Of a stretch of DNA of 64,000 bases, positions 35,381-44,420 are shown piece after piece. The position numbers were made by a program, and so were the translations under genes. The notes beneath the pieces were generated by a model, which saw only the letters and a program-made list of their open reading frames with translations, ran no database searches and was not told the DNA's origin. The DNA is from Antilocapra americana (taxonomy: Eukaryota; Chordata; Mammalia; Artiodactyla; Antilocapridae), in contig ML661900.1 of NCBI GenBank assembly GCA_007570785.1, forward strand, positions 4,422,864 to 4,486,863. The letters are read 5' to 3'. Positions within the stretch are counted from its first letter, which is position 1. Each line of letters opens with the position of its first letter.

Positions 35381-35541
35381 GGCAGAAGGAGAAGCGGGCA
35401 GCAGAGGATGAGATGGTTAGATAACATCACCAATTTAATGGACATGAACTTCGGGAGATAGTGAGGGATAGGGAGGCTTGGCATGCTGCAGTCCATGGGG
35501 TCACAGAGTCGGACACGACTTAGCGACCGAACAACAATAAC
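35381..35541 (+). mobile_element. BovB (RTE) LINE, 3' end, inside L1
   Basis: Sense BovB tail: 'tcaccaatttaatggacatg', 'agtcggacacgacttagcga', ending AACAACAATAAC. ATAGT flanks both sides (35373-35377 and 35542-35546). Confidence 0.9.
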
Positions 35542-35694
35542 ATAGTTGATTAACGATGTTGTGTTAGTTTCAGGTGTACAGAAAAGTGAATCAGTTATAC
35601 ATATACATATAGCCAAATTTTCTTAAGATTCTTTTCCCGTATGGGTCATTAGAGTATTGATTAGAGTTCCCTGCACTATATAGGAGGTTCTTAT
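35542..35694 (-). mobile_element. L1 3' end, right piece
   Basis: 'gttagtttcaggtgtacaga' and 'gaatcagttatacatataca' continue the antisense L1 3' UTR. 5'-truncated. Confidence 0.85.
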
Positions 35695-35790
35695 CATCAT
35701 GGGACTGTTTTGAGGATGAAATGGGTTAACACTTATAAGGAAGTCAGGATAGTATCAGCACGTAGTAGGTGCTCAGCAGACATCAGCCAA
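35695..35790 (+). mobile_element. MIR, 3' piece
   Basis: 'ttgaggatgaaatgggttaa' and 'cacgtagtaggtgctcagca' complete the MIR begun at 35210. Confidence 0.7.
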
Positions 35791-36175
35791 GGGTGTCAGA
35801 GCCCTGGTCTGGGTCACTCAGAGGACAGAGGAGATAGGAGATGGATGGCTGGGGCAAGCCAAGCTTGAGGCCCAGTTCTGCTATGGCTTCCCTGTCCTCA
35901 GTCTCCCTGCAGTCAGGTGAGGGTAGCCAGGACCCTGATGGCCCAGGGTGGTGACAGAGGGCAGTGTTACGCACTCCCTTGCCCTTCAGATGTCCCACCA
36001 TCTCTCCCTGAAAGCATGTGGGAAGGCTGCCGAGTGGCTGGGGAAGGTGACCTTGAGGCCTGGCAGGGTGGGAGCGGGCCAGGTTGGTAAGGGGCTCACA
36101 GCTGGAGGACTCAGGAGCCTCAACTCCACCAGCCCCTCGGAAAGTCCACTCTTAGCACCACTGGAAATTCTTAAG
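35791..36175. other. intergenic, nothing recognised
   Basis: No assignable repeat or gene. Confidence 0.5.
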
Positions 36176-36235
36176 CTGGGATTTCAGTTTAATTACATAT
36201 TGATTAAATGGAACAAAGGCGCAGAGGCTCCAGGG
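36176..36235. promoter_or_regulatory. candidate regulatory block
   Basis: TAATTA at 36190-36195, a TTGATTAAAT motif next to it and AACAAAG (SOX/TCF-type) at 36212-36218 within 30 bases. Confidence 0.3.
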
Positions 36236-36779
36236 ACCAGGCTTAGTGAGTGCCTGATGGAATTTCAATCCTGCTTTGTTCCTGCCTCCCACTCTCTTAG
36301 AGGCTCAGAGCGCTCTCCGCTGAGGAGGCCTGGCCTTACATGAGCTTGGCGGGCCTCAAAGATCCTGCCATGACAGAGGGCAGCAGGTGGCCCTCAGCTA
36401 TCCAGTGCTTCCCCGACCTAGCTCCCAGCACTCCCATCTACCCACCACCCGCGAACCCAGTCAGGTCCTGAGAGGTCCTGTCCAAGGTCACACTCAAGGT
36501 CAGAGGAGGCAGAGCTAGCATTTGAACCTGGGTCTTTCCCTGGAAGATCCTGGTGACATGCGGACCCACTCTGTAGCCAGGCTCACCACAACTCCACACT
36601 GAGAGGTGCCCAAAGACAGTCCTATTCAAGAACCACTCTCTGCCATTAGAGAAAGCCCACACCCAGCAATGAAGACCCAGTACAGCCACAAATAATTATT
36701 CTTTAAAAAAAAGGAAAAGTATTTACTGAGCACCTTCGACATAGTCTTCCCATAGACATGGCATCCGGCTGGAGGCTTA
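36236..36779. other. intergenic, nothing recognised
   Basis: A worn MIR may lie at about 36475-36540; not firm. Confidence 0.45.
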
Positions 36780-37030
36780 TAGGACAAGTAGCCAGACGAA
36801 GGTAGAGAGGCAAAGAATGGGAAAAGCATTCCAAGCAGAAGGAACAGCCTGTGTGAGGACTAACAGGCAAAGGTAGCACTTTGGTGGGTCAGAGCAGGCT
36901 GGACCACAGAGTGTGGGGTAAGGCATGGTGGGACAAGGAGGATTGAGCTGGACCCATCTCACGAGGCCTATAGTAAATGATGGGGCTTGACAACATCTTC
37001 CCCATTCTTGCCCTAGCAATGCAGTTTAAG
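36780..37030 (-). mobile_element. L2 LINE fragment
   Basis: 'gcattccaagcagaaggaac' is the antisense L2 landmark. Confidence 0.6.
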
Positions 37031-37059
37031 AGACTGAACTCAGCTCAAGGGAATGGAAT

Positions 37060-37390
37060 CGTCATTCAATTTACTTACCAATGATTGGCTCTGGGATGGG
37101 TGTATGACCAGTTCTGGCCAATGAAGAGTTGAGACAAGGCCCACCTACTCCTAGACTTCAGGATTTGTGAGTCAGTACGTTTCTTTATTGGAGAAGGAAA
37201 TGGCAACCTACTCCAGTATTCTCGCCTGGGAAATCTCATGAACAGAGGAGTCTGGTGGGCTAGTGGGCTACAGTCCATGGGATCACAAGACTCAGACACG
37301 ACTGAGTAACTAAACCACCACATTTCTTTATGGTTTAAGTCAGTACTAGTTTGATATTTTGTCATTAATAGCAAAAAGCATATATCGGTC
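37060..37390 (+). mobile_element. MLT-like (MaLR) LTR fragment
   Basis: Its 3' end, 'ttatggtttaagtcagtact' to 'attaatagcaaaaagcatat', has the form of MLT-type LTR ends. Split by a Bov-A copy. Confidence 0.45.
37188..37322 (+). mobile_element. Bov-A monomer
   Basis: Headless copy flanked by TTTCTTTA at 37180-37187 and 37323-37330. Contains a small internal duplication of GTGGGCTA. Confidence 0.93.
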
Positions 37391-37754
37391 TAAACCACCA
37401 TAAGGACTCTGAACTTTACCTTAAGAGCGATGGGGAGCCACTGAAGAATGTTAACATGGAAATATTTTCTTTTTAAAAATATCTCTCAGGGTACAAAGTC
37501 AAGAAGAGGGGGAAGAGTGAAATCAGAGACCCCAGCTGGGAGGAACAGGCTGTTTAGGGAGGCGGTGAGCTTCCCATCAGCGTAGTGAGTGAGCAGGAGC
37601 TGGACTGCCATCTGTCGAGGGCAAGAGTTGGGCATGATGAAACCTCTTAGTTCTTGTCTGCTGATAAGATTTGACAGTTCTGCAGACGGCCTCCTACTTC
37701 CTGCTTCCCTGAGAATTACAAGGGCCTTGGCATGAGTAAAATTCCCAGACTTAG
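37391..37754. other. intergenic, nothing recognised
   Basis: May hold more antisense L2 at the left; not firm. Confidence 0.4.
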
Positions 37755-37911
37755 GAGCAGCCCAGTTATTCGAGGGACTCCTAACCTGCCCTTCCTCTCC
37801 CACTTCCCTGCTTTATTTTCCTCCATGGAACTTATCACCTGTAAATATGTGGAGTATTTTCCTTATTTACCTAGTTCATTGTCTGTTTCTCCCGTAGAAC
37901 TTCAGGTTATC
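37755..37911 (+). mobile_element. L2, left piece
   Basis: 'ctttattttcctccatggaa' and 'attgtctgtttctcccgtag' are sense L2 3' text; the sequel is at 38640. Confidence 0.65.
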
Positions 37912-38450
37912 CAATCTGGTGGCCACTGGCCACATGTGGCTGTTTGATCACTTGAGCTGCAGTCTAAATTGAGATATGCTATCAGCATCAACTACAGACC
38001 AGAGGTTGAAAGCTTAGTATGAAAAAGAATGTAGAGTATCTTAATCAATTAAACAAATATTGATTACATATTGAAATGATAACATATGGATGTTGGTGTT
38101 GTTTAGTGACTAAATCATGTCCCAACTCTTTTGTGACCCTATGAACTGTAGCCCACCAGGCTCCTCTGTCCATGGGATTCTCCAGGTAAGAATACTGGAG
38201 TGGGTTGCCATTTCCTTCTCCAGGGGATCTTCCCAATCCAGGGATCGAATCTGAGTCTCCTGCATTGCAGGCAGTTTCTTTACCACTGAACCACCAGGGA
38301 AGTCCAATATTATGGATATATTTGCTTAAATAGCTATATTATTAAAGTAAATTTCACCTGTTTTATTTTTCTTTTTAAAATGCAGCTACTAAAAGTTTTT
38401 ACTTACTCATGCGACACACATTATTTTTCTACTGCACAGTATTATACCAG
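37912..38450 (+). mobile_element. old DNA transposon-like repeat, copy 2
   Basis: 'ccactggccacatgtggctg', 'tctaaattgagatatgctat', 'cagctactaaaagttttta'. Same family and orientation as 34625-35000. Holds a Bov-tA copy. Confidence 0.6.
38092..38310 (-). mobile_element. Bov-tA SINE
   Basis: Antisense, flanked by TATGGAT at 38085-38091 and 38311-38317. Confidence 0.94.
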
Positions 38451-38452
38451 AC

Positions 38453-38637
38453 CAAGGGCTGGCAAACTATGGCCCATGGTAACCTGTCTTTGTGTAGCTC
38501 ATGAGCCAAGAATGTTACATTCTTGAAGGATTGTAAGAAAGCAAACAAAGACAAATATGCAACAGAGGCTGTATGTGGCCCACAAAGCATAAAATATTTA
38601 CTTCTGGCCATTTACAGAAAATGTTTACACTAGACTA
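38453..38637 (+). mobile_element. old hAT-like DNA transposon, internally deleted
   Basis: 'gggctggcaaactatggccc' at the left and 'cataaaatatttacttctgg' at the right match a common mammalian non-autonomous DNA transposon whose name I do not assign. Confidence 0.55.
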
Positions 38638-38639
38638 TA

Positions 38640-38790
38640 AGACTGACAAAGGCAGGAACTTCTGTCAGCTTTGTTCTTCACTGTGTCCCCAGTGCCTACA
38701 AGAATAGGAGCACTGTCTGGCACACGGTTGGTGTTCAATAAACATTGGATGAATGAATGAATGGATGAATGAATGAATGAATCAATATGT
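38640..38790 (+). mobile_element. L2, right piece with (GAAT)n end
   Basis: 'ggcaggaacttctgtcagct', 'ggtgttcaataaacattgga', then GAATGAATGAATGGATGAAT: the L2 3' end and its tetranucleotide tail. Confidence 0.8.
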
Positions 38791-39604
38791 TGCCAAACCT
38801 TACATGACTGCCTTTTGCTCCTACCCTGGATGCTGCCTGTCAACTGGCCTGGCTGCCCCCAAGGGCAGAGATGTGCCTTTTCCTATATAACCCACTACAC
38901 AGCTAAACATGGGGCCATAGGTTGGGGGTGAGGGCAAGAAAGACAGACCCGGAGTAGCTCGCTGCTTTGTCCCACCCTTGTAGAGGTCAACACCACTCTG
39001 TCCACTCCTGCTGCCAAGAGCTTTGAGGGTGGGAGAGGTGGATGAGACTCACCCACCCCTTAAATCAAAGAGGTCCAGATTCCTCTACGGGACAAGTTCT
39101 TGCAGGAGAGAGGGGGTCAGCCTTGGCCTGGGGCGGCTGGGGTTGGGGTTATGCCTTCTTCAGGGTTCGGTTCTTCTCCAAGGAGCCTGTCAGTGGCATG
39201 CACGGTGACCCAGAGCCCAAAGAAGTAGGCCCAGCTGAAATGACGTTCTGTCCGCCCCAGGCAGGATGCTGTGGCTTTGACAGATTAGAAATCAGGACCT
39301 GGCTATGAAAGGACTTTCATGTTTTAGATAAAACTGGGTTTGGATGGATTTGTTTTTGGCTCCTTTTTGCTTACCTTTTATATTCCTTATGATAAAATTG
39401 CTCCTGACCATCTCCACCCACCCAACATGTGCAGTAAGAAAGGGGCAAGGATACTGGTGGCTCTCCTTGCCCATATATAACCCAGAGAGAAAAAAGAAAG
39501 CAGTGTGTGGCCCTTGCTGAGGCAGCAGAGACAGTGACCTGATGTCCCCAAGAGATGCTCAAACCATTCCTCAGAGTGGGTAGGCTCGCTTGTGCGGGAG
39601 ATAG
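38791..39604. other. intergenic, nothing recognised
   Basis: No assignable repeat or gene. Confidence 0.5.
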
Positions 39605-39795
39605 CACTGTTTCATGGAAAGTGCGGACTTTGAAATCAGACCCACATTCCAGCAGGGCACTGCTTCATTTTCCTGGGCCTCCGCTTCCCACTCTGTAGAC
39701 TGGCTGATGGTGCGGGTTGCTGTGAGCCCCAGAGTAGGGGTTGAGCAGAGTGCCTGGCATACAGAAGGCCCTCAGCGAACAGCACTCAACTGATC
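39605..39795 (+). mobile_element. MIR SINE
   Basis: 'gactttgaaatcagacccac' and 'gtgcctggcatacagaaggc' in the right order. Confidence 0.75.
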
Positions 39796-40059
39796 CTCCT
39801 CATTTGGGAGACAATTCCATCACCAGGAGCCCGAGCAGGGAGCCGTTTAGACTGCTCCTACCTGCATGATGTGGCCAAGAAGGCCTCTGGCCTGGGGAGC
39901 CCTAGTGCAGCTCGTTGGAGCCAGGGGAGAGGAGGGGGTCACTAACCACCAGCGAGAGAACCGGCCTCCAGTCTGCAGGCCTCCCGCCCCCACCCTCTCT
40001 CCCACCCACCACCTTTGTCCAGGCTCGGAGCTCCTGGGCTGTGGCAGCAAGAACCTGGC

Positions 40060-40165
40060 AGCTTCTGGCTTTCATTCCTTCTCTCCCTCCCTCCTTCCTT
40101 TATTTGTTATTTGTTACATGGGCTGTAATTAAGGAGGGAAAATCTGTGAAAATTAAATGATTCTG
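40060..40165. promoter_or_regulatory. candidate conserved non-coding block
   Basis: TTATTTGTTATTTGTTACAT, then TGTAATTAAGG and AAAATTAAATGATTC: AT-rich with homeodomain-type cores. Inference only. Confidence 0.25.
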
Positions 40166-40827
40166 AAGGGGCCAAATAGAGACTGGCAGGGGTGAGGGGT
40201 GGGGCGGGGGGAAGGAATTGGAGGAAGGTAGTGCCCTTCCTGCTTCTTGAACACCCTTTGGAGAAAGGATGCTGGAGGAAGTACTGGGAGCCACCCCTTG
40301 TCGCCTCTTCTGTACACCCAACTGAAGGTGTACAAAGCCCTGTGCCAGACAGAGCTTGACTAGGCCTTACTCAGGAGGCTGGGTAGCCTGGCAAAGGAGA
40401 TAGACACCCACATAGATCACTACTCTGCGGGTGACAGCCGGAACCTGGGCCCCTGTCCAGACCTCTGTTCTCTTCTTGACTTGCTGAGGAACAAGCCCTC
40501 CAGGACAATGGGACTCATAGGGAAAGTGGGGCTCCTTTTAAATTTGTCCAAAATGTAAACTCCCTTTTGGGTGGTTCCTTTAGGTGGCCTCAGAGAGAGA
40601 CTACCCAACGCAGCCTGGGGTGGGGATGGTCAGGTAAGACTTCCTGGAGGCAGCAACACTGGCACAGGGCTTTGAGGGCTGCTCAGGAGTTTAGCACCCT
40701 GGTGCAGGGCTAGGGGGAAAGTAGAGTTGAATTTTTAGTCAGAGGGAGCACCCTGTGTGAAGGCTGGTGACAGGCTGAAGCCCAGTGTGTGAAGGGAATA
40801 AGGGATGTGTGCCAGTTGTGTGTGAGC
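40166..40827. other. intergenic, nothing recognised
   Basis: No assignable repeat or gene. Confidence 0.5.
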
Positions 40828-41023
40828 ACAGCTTCCTTTGTGGCTTAGACAGTAAAGAATTTGCCTGCAGTGTGGGAAACTAGGGTTCAATCCCTGGGAA
40901 GATCCCCTGGAGAAGGGGATGACTACCCACTCCAGTATTCTTGCTTGGAGAATTCCATGAACAGAGGAGCATGGCAGGCTACAGTCCATGGGGTCGCAAA
41001 GAATGAGACACAATTGAGCGACT

Positions 41024-41026
<3 letters not shown>
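40828..41026 (+). mobile_element. Bov-tA SINE
   Basis: Sense; its tail runs straight into the (AC)n tract. Confidence 0.92.

Positions 41027-41070
<44 letters not shown>
41027..41070. repeat. (AC)22 microsatellite
   Basis: 44 uninterrupted bases at the 3' tail of the SINE. Confidence 0.98.
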
Positions 41071-41072
<2 letters not shown>

Positions 41073-41924
41073 ATCAGGCCTGGAGGCAGGCGGGGAGGTC
41101 AGGCAGCCTCAAACGCTGTCCTCAGCAGCTTGGGAATCTTGGTCTGTGGATGACAGAAGTCATCTGAGGGGGCATCTAAGCCCCAATTTACAGGTGAAGG
41201 TTGTGATTGAAGCCCTGAGATGTGAAGACCTTGCCCAATGTCCCCAAACTGTGATCTGGACCTGGAGGGCAGGCGCCGACCTCTGCTTGCCTCTGATGGC
41301 AGCGTTAATGACTCTAATTCACTTTAGTCCATTAACAAGTCTTTATTGAGCAGAAGCAGGCGCCAGGAGTGTGTGGGTGTGAGCTGCCACGTGCACCTCA
41401 GAGCCCTGCTCCCAGAGAGGACGGCCATGTGAGTCTCCCTAGACAGCTGTCTAGAAGGCCAAGAAGTCTCCTCCTGCCCCCTGTCACCACCCTGGGGCTG
41501 CAATGATCCTCCTAGCCAGTGAAGCCTCCTTTCAGGGAGTGGATGGTAAACAAGGAGGCAGGCTATCATGTAATAGCTTGTGACTTAGCCTCAGCCTGCT
41601 CCTTCTTAGGTGCCAACCTAGATCTTAAGGATATGATGGGGTGTGTGGTAGGACTGGCCCAGGTGAGGCAAGGGTTTCTTCCCACCTGACGGAAGGGTAC
41701 AGAAGCAGCCACAGCAGCACCCAGAGGAAGAAGGGAGTCATCCTGGCACCCAGAATGAGTCCCCTGGCCAGTTACCCCCTTCAGCTCCCAGTGTGCATTG
41801 ACAAGGGGAAAGGTCGGGATGTTGGTGGGTTCCCTGAAAGGGGTCTAGGAACTCAGGCTGATGGTAGGGTCCTAAAGCACAGGAGGACCCAACCCTTCAG
41901 CTCAGCCTGTAATAGGAATGAACC
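41071..41924. other. intergenic, nothing recognised
   Basis: A worn MIR may lie near 41180-41290; not firm. Confidence 0.45.
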
Positions 41925-41936
41925 ATGCATATGCAT
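41925..41936. promoter_or_regulatory. perfect POU-dimer (MORE-type) palindrome
   Basis: ATGCATATGCAT, identical to the palindromic Oct-factor element known to bind POU homodimers. Occurs in unique sequence, outside any recognised repeat. Confidence 0.4.
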
Positions 41937-42074
41937 GAGATGTCATGATTACGTATGTTAGGAGGAAGCCTAAATGCTTCCAAAGACTGGGTCAGCTAGG
42001 CTTGGGACAGTCAGAGGTCTCTGGTTTCCACCATCCCTGTAGAACTAGGACCGTGGCGTATGTGGCTGACAGCT

Positions 42075-42183
42075 GTCTGAGCACCTGGAGCAAGAATCCC
42101 AGTTGCTGTCTTGGCTCTACTCCTGTCTTTCCCTATGACATAGAGCAAATCATTGCCCTGCTTTAGACCTCAGCTATACCATT
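42075..42183 (+). mobile_element. MIR, left piece
   Basis: 'cccagttgctgtcttggctc' and 'gacctcagctataccatttg'; continues after the SINE. Confidence 0.65.
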
Positions 42184-42194
42184 TGCAGAATGGG

Positions 42195-42404
42195 CATGCA
42201 TGCTAAGTAGCTTCAGTCGTGTCCGACTCTTTGCAACCCTATGGACCTTTCCCCACCAGGCTCCTCTGCCCATGGGATTTTCCAGGCAAGAATACTGGAG
42301 TGGGTTGCCATTTCCTCCGCAAGAGGATCTTCCTGACCCAGGGATCGAACCATCTCCTGAACTGGCAGGCGAGTTCTTTGCCACTGGCGCCACCTGGGAA
42401 GCCC
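42195..42404 (-). mobile_element. Bov-tA SINE inside MIR
   Basis: Antisense, flanked by a perfect 11-base duplication TGCAGAATGGG at 42184-42194 and 42405-42415. Confidence 0.96.
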
Positions 42405-42415
42405 TGCAGAATGGG

Positions 42416-42500
42416 AATAAGTCTCAATTCAAATGCCTCCAGGGGTTGTGCTGAAGGTCAAATCCAAGGAATAGCTATCATGTGGATTGGATTCCCTTGG
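42416..42500 (+). mobile_element. MIR, right piece
   Basis: 'ataagtctcaattcaaatgc' to 'gtgctgaaggtcaaatcc' continues the MIR 3' half, diverged. Confidence 0.5.
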
Positions 42501-42749
42501 AAGTTTAAGAAGGGTCTTAAGAGTCAGATGTTGCTCAAGACTCTCAGTCAAGGTCCCAGAGAAGCAGTGCTGCATATTAACTTCTTTCACAGACTCAAAA
42601 ACTGTGGCCCAGAAAAGTGGAGAGACTTGGCCAAGATTACGCTAGTAGGTTTCTAAGCCCTGTGGCCTTGCCCTGGTCAACTTTAGGACCCTGCACGGGG
42701 CTGCTCTCCCCAGCTTAGGCACTAACGCTGTTTCCTGTCACTCCATCAG
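42501..42749. other. intergenic, nothing recognised
   Basis: No assignable repeat or gene. Confidence 0.5.
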
Positions 42750-42975
42750 GGCTTTCTGAGCCATTTGTTTTTATTGTCTGTATGTTGGGTGGCCTGCAAG
42801 AGGGGCTGGCGTCTGCCTGTGAGTATAAAACTGACAAGAGGCGCTGGCGGAGTGTGGAAACTGTCAGCAGAGCAGCCGCCTGTGAAATTAACATGATATC
42901 GAAAGCGTCAATGTTTATTTACTGGAAATATCTGGACAGGATGCAAGCAGGCCTGCAGCTGCTGCCTCAAGGGTG
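42750..42975. promoter_or_regulatory. candidate conserved non-coding element
   Basis: Unique block with GAAATTAACATGATATCGAA, a FOX-type TGTTTATTTAC at 42912-42922 and several retained CpGs (GGCGCTGGCGG, CAGCCGCC, ATCGAAAGCG). Not tested for conservation. Confidence 0.35.
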
Positions 42976-43009
42976 AGGATGAGGGTCACTCAGCCTGTCC
43001 GTTCTCGCC

Positions 43010-43330
43010 AGCTACCAGGCCCTGCTGGCAGAATCAGCTGACCCCCTGGTTGAAACTCCCATCCTCTTCTTGACTTGCTGAAGAGCATGCTCTCAGGCTT
43101 CATTTAGTTTATCCAAAAGTGATCTCCCTCCTGTCCCAGAATTTCCAGAGATGGTGTGTCTTGAATTTGGTGAATGAGGGTGGGTCCTTGTTCCCACAGC
43201 AGCTGCTGCAAGCCCCAGCTGATTGGGCCAGATTGAGGTCACCTGACTAAAATGTGGCCAATCATAGTGTGTCTCGTGGGAATTTGAAATTGGGGCACAG
43301 AGATTAGGTTAGCTGCAGGGAACTGAGATC
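43010..43330. repeat. unnamed interspersed repeat, copy A
   Basis: Shares the order 'cagctgattgggccagattg' - 'ccaatcatagtgtgtctcgt' - 'gggaatttgaaattggggca' with 44270-44420 and 52870-52990. Confidence 0.45.
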
Positions 43331-43734
43331 GGAGGTTGTGTTGGCTCCACTCAGGGGCTACCATCTCAGGGTGGGTGGTCAAGCTCAGCTAAGAGTATGC
43401 TGATGAGTGAGGGGAAAACTTGGTTACCGGGCTGATTTCCACACCCTCCCCGCACCATGATCATGTCAGGAGCATGAATAGGTGGTAAATTACCATTCAG
43501 CCCAGTTTCCCAACTTGACTGGTGAAAAGAATCAGCAGAGCACCATCCTAGACATTTGGATTCAGTATAGCTGGACTGGACCTGCGAATCAGAATTCTGA
43601 CTTTGTCTTATCTAGAGGATGACTTGGGACTCGCTGATTTAGGCCATGCAGGGTAAACGTCTCACCTGGTCCAAAATGAGACCAAAGTAGAGAGATAGAT
43701 GACACCACGGTGTGGACCCGCCCTAGGAAGTCTT

Positions 43735-43846
43735 GTAAGTGGTGGTCCGCACCCTGGCTGCACATGAGAATCACCCTGGAGAACTCTAGAATCCTGTTAC
43801 TCAGGCGGCACCCAGACCAACAAAGTCAGGAACTCTGAGAGTAGGA
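43735..43846 (+). mobile_element. MER5-like DNA transposon, left half
   Basis: 'ccctggctgcacatgagaat' and 'caaagtcaggaactctgaga' match the MER5/MER20 type of non-autonomous hAT element; the right half is at 44078. Confidence 0.65.
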
Positions 43847-44077
43847 AGATTTTTTTTTTTAGTATTTACTTATTTATTTGGCTGCATTGGGTCTTAGTTG
43901 TGGCTCATGGGATTTTCACTTCCACGTGCAGTCTTCTCTCCAGCTGGACTTGGGCTCCAGAGCACGTGGATTTAGTTGCCCCCAACATGTGGGATCTCAG
44001 CTCCCTGACAAGGGATTGAACATGTGTCTCCTGCATTAGAAGGCAAATTCTTAACCACTGGACCACCAAGGAAGTCC
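43847..44077 (-). mobile_element. CHR-type tRNA-derived SINE
   Basis: Antisense, with a T-run at the left and 'ccactggaccaccaaggaag' at the right. Flanked by CTGAGAGTAGGA (43835-43846) and CTGAGAGTGGGA (44078-44089). Confidence 0.9.
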
Positions 44078-44165
44078 CTGAGAGTGGGAGTTAAATAGCA
44101 GTTTAGTTGCTTTTAGTTTTTAAAGGTCCCTGGTGATTTCAGTGTGCAGCCAGGGTTGAGAACCA
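44078..44165 (+). mobile_element. MER5-like DNA transposon, right half
   Basis: 'gtgcagccagggttgagaac' is the mirror of the left terminal text, as expected for terminal inverted repeats. Confidence 0.65.
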
Positions 44166-44269
44166 CACTCCTCTAGAGAAAGTCACCATTTCATTGCACT
44201 CACACTCTTAGGTACAGACCCCACCCCACCCACAGCCTTGAAGAGGTGGCCTCCCATATCTTCTGGCCC

Positions 44270-44420
44270 TGCCTCAGCTGATTGGACCAAGGGTGGACAC
44301 CGCTTGTAATCCTGGCCCATCATAGTTTCTCTTGGGAATTTAGAATTGAATGCAAAGGCTGAGTGAGTGGCCGTGGAGAGTTGAGGCTGCCTCTTAAGGG
44401 AGCTGTGCTCAGTCAGACAC
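44270..44420. repeat. unnamed interspersed repeat, copy B
   Basis: 'cagctgattggaccaagggt', 'cccatcatagtttctcttgg', 'gaatttagaattgaatgcaa': same order and strand as copy A. Confidence 0.45.
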
